Below are positions 1 to 10,668 of a stretch of 62,000 nt of DNA, piece after piece; positions within the stretch are counted from its first letter, which is position 1; the number at the start of each line of letters is the position of its first letter. Source of the DNA: Adiantum capillus-veneris (lineage: Eukaryota > Streptophyta > Polypodiopsida > Polypodiales > Pteridaceae); contig CM043944.1 of the NCBI GenBank assembly GCA_014529385.2, forward strand, positions 67,393,895 to 67,455,894, read 5' to 3'. A program made the translations under genes and the position numbers. The notes beneath the pieces were generated by a model. It was given only the letters and a program-made list of their open reading frames with translations. It made no database searches and was not told where the DNA came from.

Positions 1-234
1 AATTCTTGCGGCTGGAGATGTCTTCTCCATGCAGAATATTTCCTGCAAAGCAACTTTGCATTAAAGCCTTTCATGAGTAAGGTAACCATTTGGCAATGCA
101 TTCAGTCAGTTTTGGTTTAGTTTATACAAGAATTCTCACCATGTGGTCTTTCAATTTTGCAGAGTGCTTTAAAAAACTACACATATGATTAGTTGCAAAG
201 ATACCGGGTAAGTTTAATACAACACCTGCTTACT
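1..234. other. upstream region of the FCP1-like locus
   Basis: No coding signal is seen. A TTTTGCAG acceptor-like site ends near 161 and a strong donor-like GGGTAAGTT lies at 206-214, so a small untranslated exon could be spliced here. If that donor is used, the ATG at 235 would lie in an intron and the true start would be elsewhere. The reading frame is closed by a TAG at 190-192. Confidence 0.3.
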
Positions 235-822
235 ATGTCGAGCCCCAGAGAACCTGAAGATAGCGGCTTGGACGACCGCACAATTGATATGACAATACAT
301 GACGTGCCACCACGACAAACCCCTGCATCCGATACAGTGGAATCACAACGGGCCGAGGGGGTCATATTAGTTGAAGATGAAAGAGCCGAGGATGAGGAAA
401 GGTCAAATGAGCATATGGAAGGTGCTAGTGTACAACCAGAGGGGCTTATGGAAGAGACAATGAAAGAGCCAAGTCAGCCAGTGGAGGAGCCAAAAGAGCC
501 TATGGATGAAACTCTGCATGAGGAAAGCAGGCCTATGGATGAGCAAAAGGATATGGATGAGGAAAGCAGGCCTAGGGATGAGCAAACTGATATGGATGAG
601 GCAAGGATGGAAGATGCAAGCCGGTCAACCGAGGCAGAGGAAAAGACCTTGGAGGAAACCTTGAATGAGGCAGAAAGAGCCATGGGGGAGACCCTTGATG
701 AAGATGTGAATGATGACTATGAAGATGTGAATGATGAAGCTAAAGCAGAGGAGAGCAACAACAACAACAACACTACAGAGACCCAGTATGGACCCTTGCT
801 ACCTGTAGATACGGTTGTTCCG

Positions 823-894
823 GTAATGTCTATTCAAGTATGGCAAAATATGTTTAGCTTCTAACTACTTATATGTACTTGTCAACTTTTACAG
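823..894 (+). other. 72-bp GT-AG intron in the FCP1-like gene
   Basis: The donor is CCG|GTAATG. The acceptor is preceded by a pyrimidine-rich stretch, CTTTTACAG. Both flanking exons are in frame 1 and the junction is phase 0. It directly precedes the HAD motif I exon. Confidence 0.6.
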
Positions 895-1489
895 AGGATG
901 ATTATCTTGGACCTCAATGGATTGCTGCTAATGCACGTGCCTCTCGGTGACACAGAACCCTTTGAGGATTTGCAAACGTTTCGGATGAGAACTTGTCGAG
1001 TCATGGTTCTCGTCCAGGAACCAAGGAATTTATTCAGTTTCTTCTTCCGCGCTTCAGAGTTGCCATATGGTCTTCAATGCAAAGGCAAAACTTGTCGCCA
1101 CTAGTTACAATAGTTTGCGGTGTATGCGGCGCTCACACGTCGGATTTTGACTTTTTGTACGATGAAAGAAAATGTGTTACCATTGAGGGCCACTACCACC
1201 CTAAAAAACCACATTTACCTCTTTTGTACAAACCGTTTAGCCAAATCAGTGTACCCTTTGATGCAACTAATACGCTACTAATTGATGATACTCCTAAAAA
1301 GGGAGAACTAAAGCCACCGGGAACAACTATCTCACCACCTTCTTTCGAGGGGCATTCCTTTGATTTTTACATGGAAGACATTCTGATTCCATACTTACAG
1401 AAATTGTATCTCAGTCCATTGTTCACGGACGAGTTTGTACTTTCTAATGAATTTAATGACTCTTCTATCATGTCTTTGTCTTGTCTAAC

Positions 1490-1492
<3 letters not shown>

Positions 1493-1540
<48 letters not shown>
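1493..1540. repeat. (GA)24 microsatellite
   Basis: Uninterrupted GA dinucleotide run of about 48 bp. It translates as Arg-Glu repeats at the end of the FCP1-like reading frame, so that tail is not credible as protein. Confidence 0.95.
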
Positions 1541-1544
<4 letters not shown>

Positions 1545-1553
1545 ACATGCTAA

Positions 1554-1824
1554 AGAAATGTATTTCAAGCACACTTATATTCACAGGGCACAATTGACAA
1601 ATGAGTTCAAAAAACTTCATGTATTGAAAGTCATTCGTATACACTTGGATTCACAAGAATCTCTGTTACATTGACACTATCTCAACCCGACCATCCAACT
1701 CTTTGCACACAATATCTTTTTCCCTTCACCGCATCACCTTACGGCCAGCTAGGAAAAAGGAAAAATCTGATAGGTCCCTATCCATTGACTCTTCAATTAT
1801 GTCATGCCGCAACTGCAGAAGACT
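1554..1824. other. intergenic space between convergent genes
   Basis: 271 bp between the tail of the + strand FCP1-like frame and the stop of the - strand gene. I see nothing specific in it. It should contain the two 3' untranslated regions, and no convincing AATAAA signal stands out. Confidence 0.4.
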
Positions 1825-3108
1825 TCATAGCTCCCTTATTGTAACCACCAACATTAGGCCATGCTCTTTATCAATTACTTCCACATCCACAGCAGGATTA
1901 TCTTCCAAACCTGCAGAAACCTCGTCCATAGGAATGTACTTACCATTGAGCATTTGTGATCGCATATACCAAAAGGAGACTAACAGTGATTGGCTTGCAA
2001 TCATGTACTTGACAACTAGAGTATCAAGCGTGACCTCGTACCGTAAGCCAATCTCTTCCTTTACATACCATCCTCTGTCAAGAAGTTTTTCACAGGATGA
2101 CTGCTGAAATGACTTGCATATGAACATAGTTTTCGTAACACGGATATTGTAGCTATGAAACAATTCTATGAAGAGTGCAGCAGGACAAAAGTTTGCAATT
2201 CTAACCAGTTTGGTGGGAATAGAGCTACGTAGAGACCTCTGTATATCCTTGTAGAGCTTACTTCGCATTGCCTCCACCATTGTTTCCTTGGGAACTGGCC
2301 AGTCCACAATGTTCCAATCGGTGGGTAGAGGCAGTTTCACCAACATGCCATTCTTATTCCCTGAGCTGAGTTGGTAGAAGTGGTCATAAAAAAATATTCC
2401 TTCATCAGCCACGCTTTTGCTGCTCCTCCCTGAATACTTTAGATAACCAATGTGGGCATGAACAACAAGGAAGAGGCCTATTATGCACTCCACATGCTCC
2501 CATTGCTCATAAGAAGAGGGATAAACATATACAATATATATAAGAAGAGTTAAACTAAGAGTATCAATAAGTAAAAAATACAAATCTAATGTAGTTGAGT
2601 TGTGAAGAATGGAGACATTGCTCATAAGAAGAGGGATAAACGTTGCAAAATATATAAGAAAAGTTATAATGAGAGTATCAATAAGTGAAATGACAAATCA
2701 AATGAAGTTCAGGTGTCAAGAGTACTTACAATTGCAACGTGGTTGATGTATATCTGATACATTTCCATCGTTTGCTATCACGTCTGGATGGGTAAACACA
2801 TGCTGAAAAAGAACTTCCTTTACAGATATTTTGCCGATTTCAACTTTGAAATCCAACACTCTGGCCTTCCATGCTGAGCGGTAAACATTGATACCACTAG
2901 ACCTCTTGGGTCTTCTTGGTTGCATGAGGACCCATGAACCTTTGTTTATCCTTTGTCCAACCCATTGGTTCTCTGCACTTATTGAAGTTGATATTGTAAT
3001 TGAGGATATGCTACTACTCGGCCTTCGAGGCAAAGTGTAGCTGTTGGTTGTTGGTGTGAGAGACAGTAAACACCTAGAGCTTCTTGGGCAAGAAGACGTG
3101 GAAGCCAT
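1825..3108 (-). CDS. unrecognised two-exon gene, N-terminus resembles a plastid transit peptide
   Basis: I do not recognise the family. Exon 1 (3108 to 2730) starts at a good plant-type start, CTATGGCTTCC. Its first 45 or so residues are rich in Ser, Thr, Pro and Arg with almost no acidic residues, as in a chloroplast transit peptide; WVGQRINKGSWVLMQ and KARVLDFKVEIGKISVKEVL follow. A strong donor GTAAGT (2729-2724) ends exon 1 in phase 1. Exon 2 is open to the TAA at 1825. The acceptor that keeps phase is the AG just before 2477 (ATAATAG|GCCTC); the better-looking pyrimidine tract near 2512 would break frame. Exon 2 carries KLPLPTDWNIVDWPVP, SIPTKLVRIANFCPAALF, SSCEKLLDRGWYVKEE and LNGKYIPMDEV. 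The two large open exons with a fitting phase suggest a real host gene. It is convergent with the FCP1-like locus. No catalytic motif is identified and the function is unknown. Confidence 0.5.
2500..2700. repeat. direct duplication inside the intron
   Basis: A block beginning TTGCTCATAAGAAGAGGG and ending GAGTATCAATAAGT occurs at about 2503-2572 and again at about 2621-2690. The copies are about 118 bp apart and diverged. It covers the pyrimidine-rich region before exon 2 of the - strand gene, so the intron has a duplicated acceptor-like segment. Confidence 0.7.
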
Positions 3109-3465
3109 AGCTCTCAGAGAAAAGCTTTAGTGGAGGGAGATTCACTTTGAAAGCATTATAATGAAGGGAAAGTGTTTTAGAATTCCAATATCTTGTGCGG
3201 GCTTAATGGTCACCCTCCAGTACGTTAATGACCATAAGAGAATATCAGTAGTGGGACCACTGGCAAGCACCTAACAGCTTAGTAAAAGCAAGGAAATTAC
3301 GATGCCACAATCCTAGCTTCGTGAAAGTTTTTAGGCTATTTTCCTATTTTTTGAGTCTTTCCATGTACTTTCCTACGTAACGTAGCCCTCCTGCTCATTG
3401 GACACGCTCTATTTTTCTCTCTCTTCATATGGCCCTCCAAATGACCTCCGAAATTTCCTAATGAC
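3109..3465. other. upstream region of the - strand gene
   Basis: Reading on the minus strand, a weak TATA-like ATTATAATG lies at about 3155-3163, some 50 bp before the ATG at 3108. It is the only promoter-like element I see. The left part ends where homology to the element A reverse transcriptase stops abruptly at about 3465. Confidence 0.3.
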
Positions 3466-4724
3466 TCTCAATTTTCCATTCTTCTTTGGGACCACTACAA
3501 TCGGTGAAACCCAGTCAGTGTGCTCAATTTCGTAAATAAACTCTGCCTCTTTCAGCTTATCGATCTCCTCCTCCTTGCAAACGTCTCATTGTAAGTATAA
3601 GGACGTTGTCTGCTTGGTTTGGCATCATTCTTAAGGGGTATTGTGTGTTGACAGATACTTGGATCCACCCCCTTAAGATCTTTGTATGACCATGCAAACA
3701 CATCTCTATATTGTTTTAGAGTAGCTATCAAAATATTTTCCTCTTCTTCAGTAAGATCCGTGGCAATATATGTAGGTTTTGGATCTTCTCATGGCTCCGC
3801 TAGATCTATTCGTTTGGCTTTTTCAGAACTGTCGTATGATGTACCAGGTTCCTTCAATTCTCTCATCGGTTGTTGCACTATGATTTTTCTATCTTGTATG
3901 GTATACTTCTTATAATGGGACGACACATCCAACTTGTCAGAATTCGTGTCCTCATCTGTTTCCATTTCAGTTGTCCATATGTCTTTGAGGGTCTGTTTGA
4001 GCTTATTGTACTCTATTTTCCTCTCTGTTTTGGTCATTCTAGACCTTGTTTCCCCCTCCTTATGTGTCTCAGTCGTTTGCTTTTCGCGCTTGTTCTTCTT
4101 GTTTTTTTTCCATGGTTTAGTTTTGATAAACTGGCCAGTGACCTTGTCTTTGACACAATCATCAACTTTTACAAGCCTTAGATATCCCGTTTTGTCATTG
4201 ACAAGAGGCATGGGTTTATGCTTATTCGCTCTTGATTTCCTTTTTCTCTTTGATCTATACCGCTCTTGTCGACTAGGTTTTTGGTTAGGAAACTCGTAAA
4301 ACCTGTCCAGTCTCGATATATACTTCCTATTCTTCTCTAACCCACTTGATCTTTTGTCATGAGCATCTATCATTTGTATTTCATCACCCAGTGATGGAAG
4401 GTCATCGCTTAGTGAGTCTGTGAATTCCTTCTGTGTTCAATTCCTATCGTCCAATACAGATATCTCATCAACTATTCTTTTACAATCAGTCTCACGTAGT
4501 GGTTCTTCTTGTTCCTCGCTATCTGATCCTGACTCAAGGATGATGCTAGCCATTTGCAACGTTACTAGGTCATATCCCTCATCGTCACAAAATTTTGTAG
4601 GCGTGCATTCGTTAACACATACATCCAAGGTTGACAATATTTGAGTCCACCCAAATGGCTCAAATAAATGTTCAGGGAAAGGTTCTGGGAGATAAGCCTC
4701 GTCTTCTACTGACCTTTCCAACAC
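3466..4724 (-). pseudogene. element A pol: protease-RT linker and N-terminal RT
   Basis: The segment 4724-3789 encodes an acidic then Lys/Arg-rich linker in two frames. It ends in SSEKAKRIDLAEP, followed by a stop and then TDLTEEEE...YRDVFAWSYKDLKGVDP, the standard start of plant Ty3 RT domains. The DAKPSRQRPYTYNETFA segment follows, then a frameshift near 3575, then EFIYEIEHTDWVSPIVVVPKK (palm box with the PKKNGK motif). After GKLRV (about 3466) the sequence no longer matches RT, so the YxDD catalytic box is missing and no polymerase can be made. Confidence 0.75.
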
Positions 4725-4805
4725 ACATTCCTCTTTGATTAAGTCTCCACAATCAGATGCTCAACACATCCAGAGATGTGCTTTCATTTATAACCACGCA
4801 GGTAT

Positions 4806-5294
4806 TTATTTTTCATTCACTGTGGTTGAATCAAATTCTTGCACTGGTGTTTTTGCAACGTCTCTATAGCTGTGATCCTTCATGTTGATTTTCGTTATTA
4901 GCTCCTCATGCCTTAGGTAAATTTGGTCGTACATCCAATCTTGTATCATTTTGAGTTGAAGCATAAAAGGTCGCCCCAAAATAATGTCAAAGTTGATCGT
5001 TTTTCCGAAGTCTACCACGGCAAAGGTGTGCTCATAGTTAATTCCACACGAAGTTACAACTATTTGGTCCAGGAATCCCAATGGTCTCTCTACATACCCA
5101 TCTGCGAGTTGCAGTTTCATTCTCGTCTTTCTGAGACTTGGATGGCCCCATTTCTCCCAGATTTGCTTTGTAGCAATCGCAACTCCCGCTCCACTGTCTA
5201 GGATAGCTATCGTATTTATATCCTGATATTCGATCGATAAGGTTGTATTACCTTCCTCACCTTCACAGTAATCTCCGACCTTGTTTATGGGCAC
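4806..5294 (-). pseudogene. element A aspartic protease (retropepsin) domain
   Basis: Retropepsins mature Gag-Pol inside the particle and work as dimers with one catalytic Asp per monomer. The open frame of 162 residues holds AILDSGAGVAIA with the catalytic triad D33-S34-G35 (5198-5190), then IWEKWGHPSLRKTRMKLQLADG and the late motif FDIILGRPFM. The domain itself is intact; the neighbouring pol parts are not. The start is not meaningful because the protein would be cut from a polyprotein. It is the reference for recognising the degenerate protease in element C. Confidence 0.8.
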
Positions 5295-6282
5295 AGGTTG
5301 CTTTGGGTTGACCTTCCTGTTTGTTTTCTTCTACCGTAGGGTTTGCCTGAAGAGTAATCTTCATTCCTTTGTTATCCAAATGTTTTCCCATGTCTTCCCA
5401 TAAGTGTGGTCTGACTCTCAAGAGTTTTGACAGTGTGATTGTGCATGTTACAGGTGTCGGCGACAGTATCTCTTGAAGAATATTTTGAGTCAATCATTTG
5501 TGGAACAACTCTCATCTGGGATGGAACTAATCTTATCTTCGATTGTGCCTTGTGTTCACCTATAAATGAAGGCAGGGTTTTCAGGGATTGATCTTTGCTT
5601 TCCATCAAAACCTCCATTCCTGCATCTCCGTACATCGATTGTATATCTCTTGGATAAAATTCATTGTCCATGTTAACCTCAGGAATTGGTGCAGACTGTA
5701 ACGTCGCGCTTCCGTTCTTTCTATTTCTAATGGTTTCCCATAAGTGCTGTGGCCATGGTTCTTCCACTTCTGAATTCGCATTATATTCATTGACTTAGCA
5801 TCATTAGTGGTGTTCAGCACCACTCAGTGATCCAATGACAATATAGTTTTAGGCCTGGGTTCGTTTACTTGTTCGAATTCATCGATCTTCAATTTTTCTC
5901 GCTCTTTGTGAATCAACACTTCTTGTTCAGGGGTCCTAATCGCATTAGGTTCCATCAATGCCTGGGCTGTTTCAATAAGGTGTTTACACATTTCCAAACA
6001 CTTCGTTTTCACTTCTGGTTGAGGATAAGTCAACCATCTCTGCTCTAAGGTTTGGTTTGTTTTAAGCCTTGCTTCATGCACTTGTAATAGAGCATCTAAA
6101 GGCTCTAGCACTTTATCGACCAAGACTGATCCCCCTGAGGATGCTTTCCTCGGCTTGTTGTTGTCCTCAGCAGTTTTACTATCTCTCTCTTATTCCAGTT
6201 GCTCTTTCGTTTCATGTAATTCATTTTGCATGGAAATTTGGGTTTTCATCCTTCTTGCTTTCATTCTGTTTCGTTTCACCTT
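5295..6282 (-). pseudogene. element A Gag-protease linker
   Basis: Three frames carry overlapping pieces (6123-5824, 5823-5372, 5493-5263) of a low-complexity polar linker rich in Glu, Gln, Asn and Thr. It contains helix-like stretches such as LDALLQVHEARLKTNQTL. No catalytic motif is seen. The frame changes mean at least two indels between the zinc knuckles and the protease. Confidence 0.5.
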
Positions 6283-8261
6283 CTAGGATTTTTGCTGTGT
6301 TCTCACAGATAAACTCTCCTTTTTTGTGGGTATTGGCAACTCGATCTTTTCTTCCAATGGCTTGTTTTTCTCTAAGTCCTTGGCTTGGGCTCTGGTTACC
6401 GCATATATATGGATCATGGGTTTGGTTTCTGATCCATTGATTGCACTTGGTAACACCCCCACAATATTCATAGTTGATTTTCCCTTGTTGTCCGGATTCC
6501 TTGGGCAATCTGGCAGTATGTGATTCACACCACAACCATCACAAAACCCAAAATTTTTAACTCTTTTGCCTTTGAAAGGACAACTACGCTCCCAATGATC
6601 TATACTTCCACAGTTATAGCACTGTCCAATTGGTGGTTGATTTTGAGGAGGTGGTCCCATAGGTTGTCGTGCCCTATTAGGATATCCTCTTGGTTTGTAG
6701 TTCTGGTTCGCAATGAACATTAGCGTTCTTTCGTCCACCAAATATTGATCCCTCAAAGGTTGTGCTACATACATTGGTAGTGCCATACCCTCGTTATTTC
6801 CCCATGGTTGATAGGCTTTGTCTGCGTACATATGTGGTTCAGGTTCAGTTACATAAGGCTCATTCGGTTCCTCGTAATAAGAAATTTGAGGTGTGTTATT
6901 TGTTCTTGGTGATGCTTCATAAGATTGAGCATATCTACTCATGGTCCTTTTTTCCTGTGGTAAAAGAGGTTGTTGACCCAACAAAAGTTGAGGTCTGTCT
7001 CCTCTTGCTACCATATTCATATTTGGTCCAACTTGATATCTTGGAGGAGGTGGCTGGGGTGGTCCTAATGGAGGTCCATACGGCCTTTCCCTCACATAGT
7101 TTTTGTTGTAAAAACACTCATACGTGCCATGGTTCGTCCATTTTTTCTCTATGGCGCACCATTTCGGTACTCGTCCATTCGCAACTGGTGCTTTCAGCTG
7201 TCGTGTGCACCACGGCGTCGGGTGATCCCCCCCACATATGTCACATTTCCTCGTCTGAGACTGTCTCATCGCCGAATTTGATCTCATATGTTGCTGCATT
7301 CTCTTCGTTACTTCCTCTATCATTTGGTCAGCTTTCGGCATCAGAGAAGCCTGAGCATCTTTCTTGGTAGAGGGTTCACTCTTAATAGATGACGAGCCAC
7401 TGGTTACTGAATCAGTATCCTCTGACACTTCCCCGTATGCTTTGCAATTATCAACAAGATATAACACTTCCCTTGTAACCTGTTCAAACGTGCTACAAGC
7501 TTTTAAGTGAAGGTCCCTTTTCAAGATTTTGTTTCTAAGTCCTTCAATGAAGAGCATATACAATCTCTCGTCCTACGGTAATTCTCTCCTTGGGCACCTC
7601 TCAATGTATTGCTTGAATCTCAAGGATGCTTCATTCACTTTTTCGTCCTCCTTTTGTTTAAAAGCATATATCTATGATAGAGTATTATGCTTTATACCCC
7701 ATTTTGAGAATTCTTTCGCGAACTCTCGCAATACATGTTCAATATTCGGACAAGTTTCAGGGTTCAAAGGTTGAACCATGTTAAGGCTGTCCCTTCCAAG
7801 GTCAGCCCGAATCCCTCATATTGGGTATGGAAATCAGTGATCTGCTCTGCTCTTAACACTTTCTTGAAGAGCGACACATGGGCATATGGATTCCGTGATC
7901 CGTTATACTTCTTTGGAATGCACTTCGCTACCTGGGATGGCCTCATCCGTCTATGGTCTGCGACCAATCTCAATGCTCCCATGTCTGGACTTAATCGTTC
8001 TCGTACATCATGGATGTCGTGGGTTGCTCTCGTTGGTTCCCCTACCACAAATCTACTACTAGGAGGCAAATGTGATGGTGTGGCTGCGAATGTCGGACCT
8101 ACTGCGATATGTGTAGAGATAGGAACCGCACTACCCCGATTCATAGCCATTGACTCTCTGGGATGTAACGTTCCCATGGGGTTTGGCATACAATACTGAG
8201 GTTGACTGAAAGAATTAGCTACATGAGTACTCTCTCCACCTGTTGCCATCGGGTCTGGCAT
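6283..8261 (-). pseudogene. element A Gag core and nucleocapsid with three zinc knuckles
   Basis: The part 8261-7764 is the retrotransposon Gag core, with IPKKYNGSRNPYAHVSLFKK and GTALTWF, the usual Y-x-G and W-F landmarks. Stops near 7680 and 7574 interrupt FKQYIERCPRR. The part 7563-6283 is the nucleocapsid: CDICGGDHPTPWC (7245-7207) and CDGCGVNHILPDC (6543-6505) have the shortened C-x2-C-x3-H-x4-C spacing, while CYNCGSIDHWERSC (6621-6580) is a classical C-x2-C-x4-H-x4-C knuckle. Pro/Gln/Tyr-rich spacers separate them. Gag packages element RNA into cytoplasmic particles and the knuckles bind that RNA. The last knuckle is followed by PRNPDNKG, a tail also seen in element C. Confidence 0.8.
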
Positions 8262-9224
8262 GACATTTGTGGGTGCTGGTCTCTATGGGCTTGGAGTGAC
8301 ATAATACTGGTGGAGTGGTCCCCGAAAGTACCTGTATCCTTCCAATTCATTTATATCAATTGCTTTGTATCGTCTTCCATATTTTTCATATGCGACAATT
8401 TTCATTTCTGATCCCTTTGTGTAGGTGAAGACATAAAGTCTTTTTCGCTCTGTCAACTCTCCGACGTAGGGTTCCTCGCATCTATAATAGAGATCTTCCT
8501 CTCCATTATTCTACTTGTATAACCCCACGTAGACGTTGTCTGTATTGACTCTCAAAGTTTCGTTTTCTCACCTTAACCTCGCATTAGGGAAGCTCATTGT
8601 TGGTGCTTTCTCCTAAGGTTCCTCATCTACTTTGGCTTTCGTGCCCATCAATCCCCACTTTTCCACAATGTTAGGATTCAGGATTACCAAGTACATGATA
8701 CCTTTGTCATCTAGGTACCTATCTCCGCTATAGCTCACAGGCACTAAGTCCTTGAACTCACTTGGTCTATCTTCTATTTTCACATGGTAGCGGTCCATAC
8801 CATCTTTGTAGATCTTGGCACCTTGCTTGTTGTCATACTGATACTTGATGAACAATAGCTTCATTGTGTCCAAACGGTTTGATGGTCCTGCTGCCATGCT
8901 TTCTCTTTCGTTTAGGTTTAAATGTCCTAAGTTTTCCGTGAAATACTCGTAATATCTCTCTGAAGAAGTATTGTAAATACTTCCTTCAGGTATCGGATCT
9001 AACGGTCGTACTACACCTTGGTTTACACTCTCCTCCGTTGATAAAACAATTGCTTGATCCGCTAAATTTTGGTGTTGGTTGTTGATTTTTTTTCCTGATC
9101 TCAAAACATGAAGAAAGTGGAATTTACCGATTGAATCCAAACCTCTTACCTGGAGATGGAGTGATCTTCCAACTCTCACGACTGCATGTATTGTTACTTG
9201 ATCGGTCTCTACAAATGAATACAC
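8262..9224 (-). pseudogene. element A N-terminal Gag extension with Tyr/Gly repeats
   Basis: The largest open piece is 9224-8613 (203 residues). A second piece continues in the linked frame to the Gag core with a few stops. Short aromatic modules recur: IYKDGMDRY (8813-8787), RYLDDKGIMY (8720-8691), and YEKYGRRYKA then GYRYFRG near 8390-8340. They fit a loose Y-x-D-x-x-G-x-x-Y pattern that is also found in element C. I know no named domain with this pattern. It lies ahead of the Gag core and so would be the N-terminal part of the capsid precursor. Function unknown. Confidence 0.55.
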
Positions 9225-10649
9225 TTCATGGCTATGAGATCACTGTATCATTCCAAATGGCAGCAGATTCAATAATTTCACAATGACTTCAACACAATTT
9301 TGCTTGCAGATTATTGACAGTATGTCCAATTTGGGTTTTGACAACTCTTGATATCTTAAATAGTCTAGGTTTATGAAAAGGTAAAAAATGAGTCAAATCT
9401 GGCACACAGGTATACCGATCGCGATCGTAGTACAGTGCCCAAATTTGATGAAACTTCACCAGCTTGTTCACTAGGCTACTTTAAGGCTACCCACCAAATA
9501 CTTTTGTATTCAAACCCCAAAAATTCAAGCTTTTACTAGTTCTTGGTTGGAAGTTTCTTTTCTCCCGAATCTGTCAGTTTGACTTGATTTTGGTGTTTGT
9601 TTTGAGATATGAAAGCTATTTGGGGTTGTCCTGTGTACATACTCTCTCTCTCTGTATAGTCTATACCCAATTTGATGTATATGATCCTGATTAAAGTCAA
9701 TTTCTATGTCAGTATACCAATTTCCGACTTAGATCAATACCCAGATGGTTTGACAGGTATTTTGAGGTTTCTGGCTCTTGGTCCCGTATACTTTTGTGTT
9801 CATATACACCTGAGGATCCCACATATGAAATTTGGTCAAAATCTGGCACTTGGGTACACCGATCGCGATCGTAGTACAATGCCCAAATTAGACAAAATTT
9901 GGTGTGCTTGTTGGCAAAGGTGTTCTGAGGCTATTTACCCATTCACTTAGCATTTGGATCACTAAAATCCAAGATTTTTCACTTTTTGGGTTTGTTAGGC
10001 TAGTTTTGCCCAAGTAGCCTGATTTTCTTGATTTTTGATGTTTCTGGGTGTGGTTGCTTTAGACAAACTTGTTTAGAATCTTATCAGGAAGGCACACAAC
10101 AATTCTTGTCCAAATCTGGCACAGAGGTACATCGATCGCGATCGTAGTACATGAGCCAAATCTGATGAAATTTAGTCTTCTCCCTCTGACAAGTGTTTTA
10201 CAGTGTATTGTGCTACCACTTGGTGATTTGAATCAATATCAACCCTGTTTGGTCATATTTTCTAAATTTCAGAGTCTTATGGCCTTTTTGCCAAATTTAT
10301 GGTTTTTTGGTTTCTTGACATTAACTTTTGCCCCAATTCTGACTAGAATGCAAATTACTTATCCTGCTCCTAAGTACAGAAATGAATCAAACAAAACAAA
10401 CAAGCTGGATTTCGGGTGAGATTTCAGTACTCAATCGAATTAGAGAAATTGAAGAGCAAAAATGCTTTGACACTCTCACTCACACCTCCCTAAATCTCCT
10501 AAGAGAGGATCTAGCCGGTCCACTGACTCTAGACTCCACGAAGCTCTAAACCCCTGTCTAGCAGCCTAACTGAGGTGTAAAATGGATTTGTGGATTGATC
10601 TTCTTTCAAGGAAGCTAACTACACTCGGTCACTCATCACCTAAGGTGCA
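9225..10649 (-). other. element A leader with degenerate repeats and CGATCGCGATCG palindromes
   Basis: No credible coding region. Degenerate units share TCTGGCAC, then GGTAC, then the perfect palindrome CGATCGCGATCG (cores at 9416-9427, 9860-9871 and 10133-10144), then TAGTAC and CCAAAT. A fourth, shorter palindrome is in the LTR at 11004-11013. Between them are loosely repeated stretches beginning GAATCAATA. In an LTR element this is the transcribed 5' leader, where packaging or dimerisation signals can lie. Confidence 0.65.
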
Positions 10650-10668
10650 TTCCCGGCAATGGCGCCAA
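10650..10668 (-). promoter_or_regulatory. element A primer binding site (tRNA-Asp type)
   Basis: The minus strand reads TTGGCGCCATTGCCGGGAA directly after the LTR end. It matches the plant Ty3 tRNA-Asp primer site TGGCGCCGTTGCCGGGGA with a few mismatches. It fixes both the element's orientation and the LTR boundary. Confidence 0.8.

Larger units (their letters stand above)
235..1553 (+). pseudogene. FCP1/NIF-like HAD phosphatase gene (exons 235-822 and 895-1553), frameshifted
   Basis: Family role: FCP1/NIF (NLI-interacting factor) proteins are Mg-dependent HAD serine phosphatases, often nuclear. I start at ATG 235, the first ATG of a long open frame. Exon 1 encodes an acidic segment (E/D/M-rich, with MDE and EESRP-type short repeats) ending in a run of Asn. 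A 72-bp GT-AG intron (823-894) joins it in phase 0 to RMIILDLNGLLL, which is HAD motif I in the DLNG form common in plant FCP1-like proteins. RPGTKEF, VAIWSS (motif II) and NTLLIDDTPKK (motif IV, paired Asp) follow, then DFYMEDILIPYLQKL. Motif I is in frame 1, but everything from about 990 is in frame 3, so about one base is missing or two are extra near 983. The frame then runs into a GA microsatellite and stops at 1553. The family call is firm. Whether this is a pseudogene, an assembly error or an unrecognised extra intron is open. Confidence 0.65.

Noticed and set aside
6069-7370. Plus-strand frames of 60-200 residues
   Set aside because: They are antisense shadows of the element A Gag and nucleocapsid region.
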